DNA of 41,996 bases from the NCBI GenBank assembly GCA_903916765.1, contig CAIWXV010000014.1:1-41996 (forward strand). Reading direction: 5' to 3'. The DNA is from an uncultured Dehalococcoidia bacterium (GTDB lineage: Bacteria; Chloroflexota; Dehalococcoidia; Dehalococcoidales; Fen-1064). Positions 16,654 to 24,894 of the stretch are shown in pieces; position 1 is the stretch's first letter; every line of letters starts with the position of its first letter. The translations under genes and the position numbers were made by a program. Under the pieces are notes generated by a model, which saw nothing but the letters and a program-made list of their open reading frames with translations, was not told where the DNA came from and did not search any database.

Positions 16654-16969
16654 AATGAGGCGTTCCACCATTATTGGGACCGGCTTTTATGTGCTACCAA
16701 AAGTAGTCACTAACAACGACCTTTCTAAATTTATGGATACCTCGGATGAGTGGATTCAGGAGCGCATCGGTATCAAAGAATGCCACTTTGCAGAAAATGG
16801 TTTAGGTTCCTCCGACCTTGCAAAAATTGCGGCTGAGCGTGCACTTGCCGATGCAGGTATGACTACTAAAGATATCGATATGATTGTCTACGCAACTCTC
16901 AACCCGGATTTCTGTATTCCCATCTCCGGATTTACTTGGGGAGTTTTCTTAATGAGCTGGAGTATCTGA
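16654..16969 (+). pseudogene. fabH: 3-oxoacyl-ACP synthase III (FabH) N-terminal fragment
   Basis: From ATG 16654 the protein matches the FabH N-terminus: STIIGTGFYVLPKVVTNND, DTSDEWIQERIGIKE, SSDLAKIAAERALADAG and IVYATLNPDFCIP. It then loses similarity and stops, with about 104 residues against a usual 320-330. The catalytic Cys, His and Asn all lie beyond the break, so it cannot condense acyl groups. The tail GFTWGVFLMSWSI looks foreign. The next 240 nt contain no FabH continuation that I can see, so this is a deletion or insertion remnant rather than a simple frameshift. The track's TTG start at 16595 is less likely. Confidence 0.75.
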
Positions 16970-16999
16970 AAATGCGCAATTTGGCGTATTCATTTTGAA

Positions 17000-17029
17000 T
17001 TGACGTTCATAGCTAGTTCGTAGTAAAAT
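17000..17029 (+). promoter_or_regulatory. Probable acs promoter
   Basis: TTGACG, an 18-nt spacer and TAAAAT lie about 180 nt before the acs ATG, giving a long 5' untranslated region in which I see no riboswitch. Confidence 0.45.
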
Positions 17030-17210
17030 AGCTTGATTCTTGGGTGAGACAGAGTTCAGGAAAGAGTACTGTTAGTTGATCAACAATGTCCAAATTGCTA
17101 AAAGTTCCAGCGTATTTATCAGTTTTTATTCTTGGAATGGTTCCCCATTTCGTGTTGTCGTAAATAAGGCGGGTGACACCTGCCACAGATAAGGAGTGTT
17201 TGGAGCAAAT

Positions 17211-19184
17211 ATGGCTGAATCAGATGTGAAAGGCATTACCTCCATGATGGAGGAGAAGAGGGTTTTTAAGCCCTCGAAAGAGCTTAGTAAACAAGCTTAT
17301 ATCAAGACTATGGCCCAGTACAAAAAGATGTATCAGAAATCCATTGAAGACCCCACGGCTTTTTGGGGTGAAATGGCAGAACAACTCGACTGGTACAAAA
17401 AGTGGGATAAAGTTCTGGTAGAGAATTTTGCAGAGGGCAAACATGAGTGGTTTGTCGGCGGTAAACTGAATGTTTCGTATAACTGTATCGACCGCCACCT
17501 CAAGACCGAGCGTAAGAACAAGGCGGCATTTATCTGGGAAGGTGATATCGGGGATACTAAAACGTTAACCTACCAGCAGGTATCTTATGAAGTAAACAAG
17601 TTTGCCAATGTGCTTAAGAAATTGGGCGTTAAGAAAGGCGATCGTGTTTCCATATATCTGCCGATGATTGTCGAGTTACCGATTGCCATGTTAGCCTGCG
17701 CTAGAATCGGTGCGATTCACAGTGTCGTGTTCGGCGCTTTCAGCGGCGATGCCCTGCGCGATAGAATGAACGACTGCGAGTCTTCTGTACTGGTATGCAG
17801 TGATGGTTATTATCGCAGCGGCAAAACCATTAACAGCAAAGATAATGCTGATGAAGCATTGAAATCCTGTCCCTCCATCAAGAAAGTCGTTGTCGTCAAA
17901 CGCGCTGGCAATCCCGTGAAAATGGAAGCCGGGCGTGATCTGTGGTATCAAGATTTAATGGCTGACCCCGACCTACCCAAATATTGTGAACCTGAACAGA
18001 TGGATTCCGAAGACCCACTTTTTATCCTTTATACAAGTGGCAGCACCGGTAAACCGAAAGGCGTATTGCACACGCAGGCCGGCTATTTACTGTACACTGC
18101 CTTAACTTTTAAATATGTCATGGATTATAAGGATAATGATACTTTCTGGTGCACAGCTGATATCGGTTGGATTACCGGACATAGCTACAATTGCTATGGC
18201 ACTCTTGCCAATGGCGCCACTATGGTATTGTTCGAAGGTGTTCCCACCTATCCTAATCCCGATAGATTCTGGGAACTAATTGAGAAATACAAGGTCAGCA
18301 TTTTCTACACTGCCCCGACGGCGCTCCGCTCTTTGATGAGAGATGGTGATGCCTGGCCGAATAAGCACGATATGAGCAGTCTCCGCATTCTCGCTACCGT
18401 GGGTGAACCTATCAACCCCGAAGCATGGATGTGGTACTACAATGTCATCGGCAAGGGCAAATGCCCCATTATTGATACCTATTGGCAGACAGAAACCGGT
18501 GGTTTTATGCTCACCCCATTCCCCGGCGCAACACCCATCAAACCCGGCTCTGCTACCATGCCCTTCTTTGGTATCGATCCGGCTATTATCCGTGAAGACG
18601 GTAGTCCGGTTGACGTTAATGAAGGTGGTTACCTTGTAATCAGAAAACCTTGGCCCGGGTTAATGCGCCGTGTTTACGGCGATGCCGAAAGATTCAAGAA
18701 GACCTACTTCGAGCGGTTCCCCGGTGTTTATACTACCGGTGATGGCGCTCGTCGTGATGGAGATGGCTATTACTGGCTGATGGGTCGTATCGATGATGTT
18801 ATCAAAGTATCCGGACATCGTATCGGTACGGCTGAAGTAGAGAGTGCCTTTGTTGCTCATCCTTCTGTTGCCGAAGCTGCGGTAGTCGGTATGCCTCACC
18901 CGATTAAAGGTGAAGGTATTTATGCCTTTGTTACACTGAAAGCTGGTGTAGCCAAAACCGAAGAACTGAAGAAAGAACTAGTGGCCTGGGTACGCAAACA
19001 GATTGGTCCCCTAGCCTCCCCGGATAAGATTCAGTTCGCGGATGCATTACCCAAGACCCGCAGCGGTAAAATTATGCGTCGTATCCTCACCAAGATTTCT
19101 GCCAATGATATCAACAATCTGGGTGATACCAGTACACTGTCTGACCCGTCGGTGGTGGATACTCTGGTCAAAGAAAGACTATAA
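17211..19184 (+). CDS. acs: Acetyl-CoA synthetase (AMP-forming)
   Basis: It activates acetate with ATP and CoA to acetyl-CoA through acetyl-AMP. The acyl-adenylate family core is complete: the P-loop YTSGSTGKPKGV near residue 275, DTYWQTETGG, GMPHPIKGEG, and the acetylatable lysine motif KTRSGKIMRR near residue 620. At 657 residues it is full length. The track start (17196) is too early; ATG 17211 follows GGAG at 5 nt. It is followed by a terminator and then genes for the citrate-to-2-oxoglutarate branch, so it likely feeds acetyl-CoA from exogenous acetate into biosynthesis, as known for acetate-requiring Dehalococcoides. Confidence 0.97.
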   Translation: MAESDVKGITSMMEEKRVFKPSKELSKQAYIKTMAQYKKMYQKSIEDPTAFWGEMAEQLDWYKKWDKVLVENFAEGKHEWFVGGKLNVSYNCIDRHLKTERKNKAAFIWEGDIGDTKTLTYQQVSYEVNKFANVLKKLGVKKGDRVSIYLPMIVELPIAMLACARIGAIHSVVFGAFSGDALRDRMNDCESSVLVCSDGYYRSGKTINSKDNADEALKSCPSIKKVVVVKRAGNPVKMEAGRDLWYQDLMADPDLPKYCEPEQMDSEDPLFILYTSGSTGKPKGVLHTQAGYLLYTALTFKYVMDYKDNDTFWCTADIGWITGHSYNCYGTLANGATMVLFEGVPTYPNPDRFWELIEKYKVSIFYTAPTALRSLMRDGDAWPNKHDMSSLRILATVGEPINPEAWMWYYNVIGKGKCPIIDTYWQTETGGFMLTPFPGATPIKPGSATMPFFGIDPAIIREDGSPVDVNEGGYLVIRKPWPGLMRRVYGDAERFKKTYFERFPGVYTTGDGARRDGDGYYWLMGRIDDVIKVSGHRIGTAEVESAFVAHPSVAEAAVVGMPHPIKGEGIYAFVTLKAGVAKTEELKKELVAWVRKQIGPLASPDKIQFADALPKTRSGKIMRRILTKISANDINNLGDTSTLSDPSVVDTLVKERL

Positions 19185-19211
19185 GCCTGACTTAATCTGA
19201 TTCAAGTTACT

Positions 19212-19251
19212 AAATCCCCCTTCCCATGAAGAGAAGGGGGATTTTCTATTT
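19212..19251 (+). terminator. Terminator after acs
   Basis: AAATCCCCCTTC and GAAGGGGGATTT form a 12-bp perfect stem around a 9-nt loop, ending in TTTTCTATTTT, 28 nt after the acs stop. Confidence 0.88.
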
Positions 19252-19279
19252 TCGGGAATATTGAAAGAGGTACAGGTAC

Positions 19280-19308
19280 TTGCTTATTAGATACGTTGCA
19301 GATAAAAT
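19280..19308 (+). promoter_or_regulatory. Probable promoter of the aconitase-like/IDH cluster
   Basis: TTGCTT, a 17-nt spacer and TAAAAT lie about 70 nt before the GTG at 19380, directly after the acs terminator. Confidence 0.45.
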
Positions 19309-19379
19309 TAAGCTGTAAATCTATTATTCTGATACTACGCTCGAAATTCGGGCGTGACTTGTATGGAGTAGGAATTATC

Positions 19380-20633
19380 GTGGGTAAAACAATTGCTGAA
19401 ATCATACTAAGTGCCAAATCGGGGAACGTTGCCCATGCCAGCGATATTGTCGTGGCTCAGATTGACCTGGCATTTGTCCAGGATACCACCGGTCCGCTGA
19501 CAGTGAGGCAGTTTCGTGCCGGCAGATTCAAAAAGATAGCATCTTCGTTGAAAGCGGCAGTATTCCTCGATCATGTGGCACCGAGTCAAAGTAGGGAGAT
19601 GTCTAACGACCATATTCTCCTGCGTGATTTTGCAAGACAGACCGGCGCACTCATCACTGAAGTTGGCGATGGGGTATGTCACCAGCTTGTGGCGGAATCT
19701 CTGGCAAAGCCCGGTGATTTGATTGTCGGTACGGATTCTCATACGGTCACTGCTGGCGGCCTGGGCGCTTTTGCTTGTGGTATGGGTTCTTCGGATGTGG
19801 CAATCGCACTCGGTTTGGGCAAAACATGGTTTCGCGTCCCGGAGACTTTCCTTGTGGAATTGAAGGGCAAGTTCTCAGAAGGTGTCTATGCAAAAGACCT
19901 CATCCTTTATATTATTGGTAAGATTGGAGCTGGCGGGGCTACTTACAAAGCGTTGGAATTCGGTGGCGATGGCGTCAGCGAGATGAATATGTCACAGCGT
20001 TTGACGGTATCGAATATGGTGGTGGAAGCCGGTGCTAAAGTCGGACTTTTCCCTTCTGACGAAGCAACGCGGCGTTTTCTTACGGAACAGGGGAGAACTG
20101 ACCATTATAAGCCGATTGTGGCTGATAGCGATGCTATATATCAAAAGATTATTGAAATAAATATGGGTGATCTCGAACCGATGGTTGCCAAACCGCATAC
20201 GGTAGACAATGTTGTTTCTGTTAAGGAAATAGCAGGCACCAAGGTTCAACAGGTATCCATCGGTACCTGTACCAACGGCCGTCTAGAAGATATAGAATTG
20301 GTTGCCCGAATTCTGAAAGGGAAACAGCGATATCCTGATACGAGACTAATTATTGCCCCTGCCTCACGAGATATATTGGTAGCGGCAACTAAAGCAGGCT
20401 ATATTGGGACACTTCTCGAGGCGGGAGCGGCTATTCTACCGCCGGGATGTGGTTCCTGTCTTGGTTTGCATCAAGGTGTTCTGGGCGATGGTGAAAGTTG
20501 CTTCTCCACGGCTAACCGTAACTTCAAGGGCCGGATGGGAAGTGCTGAGGCTTTCGTTTATCTGGGGAGTCCAGCAACCGCAGCGGCAACGGCAATTAGG
20601 GGTGAGATTACAGACCCGAGGGAGTTTTTATAG
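19380..20633 (+). CDS. Aconitase-family hydratase, large subunit (LeuC/HacA-like)
   Basis: The large, Fe-S-containing subunit of a two-subunit dehydratase that isomerises a 2-hydroxy-acid via its cis-alkene. Cluster Cys residues are in IGTCTNGR and PPGCGSCLG; DHVAPSQ, GTDSHTVTAGGLGA and GMGSSDVA are family segments. From GTG 19380, with AGGA upstream, it is 417 residues, the normal LeuC2/HacA length; the track start (19296) runs into the leader. Annotation pipelines usually say isopropylmalate dehydratase. Its neighbours (acs, IDH, citrate/homocitrate synthase-like) suggest citrate or homocitrate as substrate instead. It abuts the small subunit with no gap. Confidence 0.85.
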   Translation: MGKTIAEIILSAKSGNVAHASDIVVAQIDLAFVQDTTGPLTVRQFRAGRFKKIASSLKAAVFLDHVAPSQSREMSNDHILLRDFARQTGALITEVGDGVCHQLVAESLAKPGDLIVGTDSHTVTAGGLGAFACGMGSSDVAIALGLGKTWFRVPETFLVELKGKFSEGVYAKDLILYIIGKIGAGGATYKALEFGGDGVSEMNMSQRLTVSNMVVEAGAKVGLFPSDEATRRFLTEQGRTDHYKPIVADSDAIYQKIIEINMGDLEPMVAKPHTVDNVVSVKEIAGTKVQQVSIGTCTNGRLEDIELVARILKGKQRYPDTRLIIAPASRDILVAATKAGYIGTLLEAGAAILPPGCGSCLGLHQGVLGDGESCFSTANRNFKGRMGSAEAFVYLGSPATAAATAIRGEITDPREFL

Positions 20634-21128
20634 ATGCTGACAGGCAAAGCTTTTAAATTTGGTAATGATATTTCGACCGACCACATCATTCCGGGTAAAT
20701 ATGCTTATTTAAGAAGTAATCTTCCGGAACTTGCCAAGCATGTGATGGAGGATGCCGACCCTACCTTTGCATCACGTGTCAAACAGGGTGATTTCATCGT
20801 CGGCGGTAACAATTTCGGTTTGGGTTCAAGCCGGGAACACGCTCCACTGGTCATCAAAATGGCTGGGGTGAAAGCTATTCTGGCGAAATCCGTGGCGCGT
20901 ATTTTCTTCAGGAATGCGATTAATCTGGGGTTACCCGTTCTAGTGTGCGATACGGATAATATCCGCGATGGCGATGAATTGGAAATCGACCTTCAATCGG
21001 GTGTTATCTCGAATAAGAGTAATGGCAAGAGGCTTACCTTCGGGAAGATTCCCATAGTGATGCTCAATATTCTGGATGAAGGCGGAATCTTGCCTTATAT
21101 AGAAAAACACGGCGATTTCAAGCTGTAA
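20634..21128 (+). CDS. Aconitase-family hydratase, small subunit (LeuD/HacB-like)
   Basis: The swivel-domain subunit that pairs with the preceding gene. It carries FGNDISTDHIIPGKY and the GGNNFGLGSSREHAP active-site segment within 164 residues. The flexible substrate loop reads YLRS after GKYA. As I recall the literature, methanogen homoaconitase has YLRT while isopropylmalate isomerases have YLV-type loops, so an Arg here favours a tricarboxylate substrate. That is inference and needs an assay. ATG directly follows the TAG of the large subunit, so the two are translationally coupled. Confidence 0.85.
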   Translation: MLTGKAFKFGNDISTDHIIPGKYAYLRSNLPELAKHVMEDADPTFASRVKQGDFIVGGNNFGLGSSREHAPLVIKMAGVKAILAKSVARIFFRNAINLGLPVLVCDTDNIRDGDELEIDLQSGVISNKSNGKRLTFGKIPIVMLNILDEGGILPYIEKHGDFKL

Positions 21129-21145
21129 AGTTTTTTGGGGGTTAT

Positions 21146-22228
21146 ATGGCTTATAATATTACCCTGATTCCCGGCGATGGTGTTGGACCTGAGGTTACAG
21201 AAGCAACGCGTCGGGTTCTGGAAGCTACGGGTGTCAAATTTAAATGGGATATTGCCGAAGTGGGGACTTCTGCAATGGAGAAGTATGGCACACCTCTACC
21301 TGCTTCAGTTGTTGAATCCATCAAGCAGAACAAGGTTGCTCTCAAGGGACCTGTAACTACACCTGTAGGTTCGGGATTCCGTAGTGTCAATGTAGCGCTC
21401 CGTAAAGAGCTGGAACTCTATGTCTGTCTACGCCCCTGTAAGACTTATACCGGTGTTCCGTCCCATTATCAGAATGTTGACCTTATTATAGTCAGAGAGA
21501 ATCTGGAAGACCTCTATGTCGGCATCGAATTCGAACGTGGTACGCCTGAAGCGGCAGGACTGATTAAATATGTCGCCGATGTTAGACGCGGCATCATCCG
21601 TCCCGATTCCGGTATCAGTATTAAACCGATTTCCGAGTTTCGCAGTAAGCGTATCGTCAAGTTTGCTTTTGAATATGCCCGGACTTATAACCGGAAGAAA
21701 GTCACAGCTGTCCATAAGGCGAATATTATGAAGTTTTCCGATGGGTTATTCCTTGCCTGTGCCCGTGAGGTTGCCAGAGGATATTCCGATATCGAGTTTG
21801 AAGATAGAATCGTGGACAATATAAGTATGCAATTGGTGCAAAAACCGCATCAGTTCGATGTTATTGTCGCTCCGAATTTATATGGAGATATATTATCCGA
21901 CCTCTGTGCAGGTTTGATAGGTGGTTTGGGTGTGGCTCCGGGTGCTAATCTCAGTGATGAGATGGCTGTCTTCGAGCCGACTCACGGTAGCGCGCCGAAA
22001 TATGCAGGAATGAATAAGGTCAATCCGATGGCGATGATGCTTTCCGGTGTCTTGATGCTCCGTTACCTTGGTGAAAAGGAGAACGCAGACCATCTGGAAA
22101 GAGCGATTGCCGGAGTAGTCGCCGAGGGCAAAAATGTAACTTACGACCTCAAATCAAATGCCTCCGATAAAGCGGTCGGTACCTCTCAGGTCACCGATGC
22201 TGTGATACGTAAACTCGAAAGAGTTTAA
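21146..22228 (+). CDS. Isocitrate/isopropylmalate dehydrogenase family, probably NAD-dependent isocitrate dehydrogenase
   Basis: A beta-decarboxylating dehydrogenase of 360 residues. ITLIPGDGVGPEV, KGPVTTPVGSGFRSVNVALRK, VIVRENLEDLYVGIE, VTAVHKANIMKFSDGLFL and FEPTHGSAPKYAG closely resemble the NAD-isocitrate dehydrogenases of the mitochondrial IDH3 type. The Ser-Asn-LR triad binds the substrate gamma-carboxylate in that group, unlike typical LeuB. It follows the hydratase subunits by 17 nt with a GGGGG ribosome site, so it likely yields 2-oxoglutarate for glutamate synthesis. Homoisocitrate or isopropylmalate remain possible substrates. Confidence 0.88.
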   Translation: MAYNITLIPGDGVGPEVTEATRRVLEATGVKFKWDIAEVGTSAMEKYGTPLPASVVESIKQNKVALKGPVTTPVGSGFRSVNVALRKELELYVCLRPCKTYTGVPSHYQNVDLIIVRENLEDLYVGIEFERGTPEAAGLIKYVADVRRGIIRPDSGISIKPISEFRSKRIVKFAFEYARTYNRKKVTAVHKANIMKFSDGLFLACAREVARGYSDIEFEDRIVDNISMQLVQKPHQFDVIVAPNLYGDILSDLCAGLIGGLGVAPGANLSDEMAVFEPTHGSAPKYAGMNKVNPMAMMLSGVLMLRYLGEKENADHLERAIAGVVAEGKNVTYDLKSNASDKAVGTSQVTDAVIRKLERV

Positions 22229-22300
22229 TATTTAACACTGTTGTAACATCAGTCTGTTATATTATAGATAGAGGTATTTTTAGTCCGATCGGAGGGAATG

Positions 22301-23551
22301 ATGGGTAAAATCTATATCATCGATGTAACCAACCGGGACGGCGTTCAGACTGCCAAACTCGGCTTATCCAAACTGGAAAAGACGATGATTAATCTCTATC
22401 TGAATGAAATGGGAGTGTTTCAATCGGAATTTGGTTTCCCTACTACCCATCATGAGACGCACTATCTTCGTGCCAATCTCAAATTAGCACATAAAGGTGT
22501 TTTGAAACCTATCCATTTGTCAGGCTGGATTAGAGCCCTTACTGAAGATGTGGAACTTACCTTCAAACTTGTGCCTGAAATCAAGCATCTTAATCTTTCA
22601 ACTTCAACCTCGAACCAGATGATTGAAGGGAAATATCAGGGCAGAAAGACCAAGAAAGACGTTTTGAAGATGATGGCGGATTCAGTCGATGCCGCTCGTT
22701 CTCTTGGTGCCGAAAGTATCGGAGTAAATGCCGAAGATGCTTCGCGTACCGACCTGCATTTTCTGACCGAGTTTGGACTGGTAGCGAAAGAACATGGTGC
22801 CGACCGCTTGCGATATTGTGATACGCTCGGCTATGACAACCCCTTTACTATTTATGAGACGATAAAAGCATTAGCTGAGAATGTTGACTTACCTATCGAA
22901 CTCCATTGTCATGGCGATTTGGGAATGGCGGTTGCCAACTCTATTGCCGGTGCTCGGGGGGCGATTGACGGGGGGCAGGATGCCTATATCAATACTACTG
23001 TAAATGGAATCGGCGAAAGAGCCGGTAATGCCGACCTTGTGGCAGTTCTTTTGGCAATCACAAAATCGAAAGATTTCGCTCATAAATATCAACTTGGCAA
23101 TGGGATCAACTTATTGAAGTCGTGGAAGGTTGCGAACTTCGCCAGTTATGCGTTTCGTGTCCCCATTCCTATTAATCAGCCCGGCGTTGGTTCTAATGCC
23201 TTCGCTCACGCTTCGGGTATTCATGCCGATGGTGTTTTGAAAGATCCAGCCAACTATGAATTGTACGGTTATGGTGAGCTTGGTAGAGGACAACCGGAGA
23301 CTGTCGAAACAGGGCGTGAGATATGTAGCGGACAATATGGCGGGATTTCCGGGTTCAGACACATTATGGATAAATTTTCCGGCGATGTGGCTCTGAGTTT
23401 CAAAACTCCTGAAGAAGCTAATAGAGTTCTCGAATTGGTAAGATATGCTAATGTGGCGGCACAAAAACCGCTGGTAGAGGATGAACTCCTCTTCATCGCC
23501 AAATATCCTGAAATTGCCAAGGAATTGCTGACGATGACACCGCTTACCTGA
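22301..23551 (+). CDS. DRE-TIM citrate/homocitrate synthase-like enzyme (candidate Re-citrate synthase)
   Basis: A DRE-TIM metallolyase condensing acetyl-CoA with a 2-oxo acid. It starts with IIDVTNRDGVQTAKLGLSK (metal-binding Asp plus catalytic Arg), has the metal-binding HCHGDLGMAVANS and NGIGERAGNADL, and lacks the C-terminal regulatory domain of 2-isopropylmalate synthase. Such proteins are annotated as homocitrate or isopropylmalate synthases, yet a Dehalococcoides member of this type has been shown to be a Re-citrate synthase. Its place after an aconitase-like pair and an IDH, with acs upstream, supports citrate synthesis. Two tandem ATGs (22298, 22301) follow GGAGGG; the second has better spacing. 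Confidence 0.85.
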   Translation: MGKIYIIDVTNRDGVQTAKLGLSKLEKTMINLYLNEMGVFQSEFGFPTTHHETHYLRANLKLAHKGVLKPIHLSGWIRALTEDVELTFKLVPEIKHLNLSTSTSNQMIEGKYQGRKTKKDVLKMMADSVDAARSLGAESIGVNAEDASRTDLHFLTEFGLVAKEHGADRLRYCDTLGYDNPFTIYETIKALAENVDLPIELHCHGDLGMAVANSIAGARGAIDGGQDAYINTTVNGIGERAGNADLVAVLLAITKSKDFAHKYQLGNGINLLKSWKVANFASYAFRVPIPINQPGVGSNAFAHASGIHADGVLKDPANYELYGYGELGRGQPETVETGREICSGQYGGISGFRHIMDKFSGDVALSFKTPEEANRVLELVRYANVAAQKPLVEDELLFIAKYPEIAKELLTMTPLT

Positions 23552-23574
23552 TAGTCTGAAGAAGTCATTTTTAA

Positions 23575-23607
23575 GGGGGAGGAGGGTTTATATTCCCCTC
23601 CCTTTTT
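23575..23607 (+). terminator. Terminator after the citrate-branch cluster
   Basis: GGGAGG(A)GG pairs with CCCCTCCC around a short AT loop and is followed by TTTTTATC, 24 nt after the stop codon. It separates the metabolic cluster from the two-component system. Confidence 0.8.
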
Positions 23608-23620
23608 ATCTTCCCTCGAT

Positions 23621-23649
23621 TTGACGATTTGTGTCGGGCGAAGTAGAAT
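23621..23649 (+). promoter_or_regulatory. Promoter of the two-component system
   Basis: TTGACG, a 17-nt spacer and TAGAAT (5 of 6) lie 14 nt before the ATG at 23664. The track's GTG start at 23631 falls inside this promoter, which decides the start. Confidence 0.7.
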
Positions 23650-23663
23650 TTAGGCGTAACTTT

Positions 23664-24884
23664 ATGAAAGAAGAATCTAAAACTAAAGAACAACTGATAA
23701 AAGAACTCGGTGAACTCCGTCAGCGTGTTACCGCACTGGAAGCTTCGAAAAGCCAGATGAGGCGTGATGAGGAAATTGTCCGAATTTTCAGAACCAGCAC
23801 ACCTATCGGACTTTTTATTGTGCAGGACGGTAAATTCAAGTTTGTTAATGAATATTTCCGTAGTGTTACTGCCGGTAGCCCGAATGAACTCATTAATACC
23901 GACTCTATGAATTTGGTTCATCCGGACGATAGGGAAACAGTGCGGGAGAATGCTATCAAGATGCTTAAGGGTGAGGGTTACTCACCGTATAAATATCGTA
24001 TTCTCAGCAAAGACGGCAAGATAAGATGGCTTCTGGAAGGCGTGGTTTCTATCCGTTATCAGGGCAAACGTGCCGTTCTGGGGCATTCGATGGATGTCAC
24101 GGAACGTGAGTTGGCACAGGCGAAACTGGAAGAAGCCTATGAGAAAGAGCATAGACTGCGCCACGAATTGGAAGCCGAAGTCCAGAGAAGGGTCGAATTT
24201 ACCCGTGCCTTGGTACACGAGTTGAAAACCCCGTTGACACCCATTATGTCTTCCAGTGACCTGCTTGTTAGCGGTATCAGGGAAGAGCCTTGGTTGAGTG
24301 TTGCTCAAAATATCCAGCGCGGTGCTATTAATCTGAACAGGAGAATCGGCGAGCTCCTTGACCTTGCCAGAGGCGAAATCGGTATGTTGCGCCTCAATCC
24401 GAAGCATGTTGATGTGTCTCAGTTACTGAGTCAGGTCGGCAATGAAATGTCGGTGGTGGCTTCCAGTAACGGGCTATCTTTGAAGGTTGAGTTATCTCCG
24501 TCTTTGCCGATGGTTTGGGCGGATGAAGACCGTCTGAGGCAGATAGTACAGAATCTATTGATTAATGCTACAAAATTTACTCCTGAGGGAGGTACGATTT
24601 TTCTAAGAGCCCGAACAGAAAATAATGCTTTCGTTGTAGAAGTTAAGGATACTGGGCGCGGAATACCGACAGAAGAACAGAGAAGATTATTCCAGCCTTA
24701 TTACCGGCAGTTGAGTGATCGTGAGCATCTTAGCGGATTAGGGTTGGGATTAGCATTGTGTAAGAATCTGGTGCAATTGCACGGCGGTAAGATATGGGTA
24801 CAAAGCCAGGAGGGTAAAGGGGCTACCTTTGCCTTTTCCATCCCGATATCCCCACTCGGTCATCAGGCGGGCATCACTACTTAG
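23664..24884 (+). CDS. Soluble PAS-domain sensor histidine kinase
   Basis: An autophosphorylating sensor of 406 residues with no membrane segment, so it probably sits in the cytoplasm. N-terminal heptads (about 5-35) suggest a coiled coil; a PAS domain spans about 38-150 (FKFVNEYFRSVTAG, NLVHPDDRETV). The H-box is LVHELKTPLTP with His185, followed by the ATPase N, G1 and G2 boxes (NLLINATKFTPEGG, DTGRGIP, GLGLGLALCKNLV). The start is chosen from promoter position; no good Shine-Dalgarno precedes it. The response regulator starts 10 nt after its stop, so they form one unit. The signal is unknown. Confidence 0.93.
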   Translation: MKEESKTKEQLIKELGELRQRVTALEASKSQMRRDEEIVRIFRTSTPIGLFIVQDGKFKFVNEYFRSVTAGSPNELINTDSMNLVHPDDRETVRENAIKMLKGEGYSPYKYRILSKDGKIRWLLEGVVSIRYQGKRAVLGHSMDVTERELAQAKLEEAYEKEHRLRHELEAEVQRRVEFTRALVHELKTPLTPIMSSSDLLVSGIREEPWLSVAQNIQRGAINLNRRIGELLDLARGEIGMLRLNPKHVDVSQLLSQVGNEMSVVASSNGLSLKVELSPSLPMVWADEDRLRQIVQNLLINATKFTPEGGTIFLRARTENNAFVVEVKDTGRGIPTEEQRRLFQPYYRQLSDREHLSGLGLGLALCKNLVQLHGGKIWVQSQEGKGATFAFSIPISPLGHQAGITT

Positions 24885-24894
24885 GAGATAGATT

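Noticed and set aside
16990-17195. Minus-strand open frame ending QESSYFTTN
   Set aside because: About 60 open codons but no good start or ribosome site, and it overlaps the acs 5' region; it may be gene debris and cannot be supported as a CDS.
19296-20633. Calling this set simply leuC-leuD-leuB for leucine synthesis
   Set aside because: The families fit, but IDH3-like residues, the YLRS loop and the neighbouring synthase and acs favour the citrate branch; symbols were left empty.
23631-23663. GTG start of the histidine kinase
   Set aside because: It lies within the TTGACG-17-TAGAAT promoter, so it would not be in the transcript.
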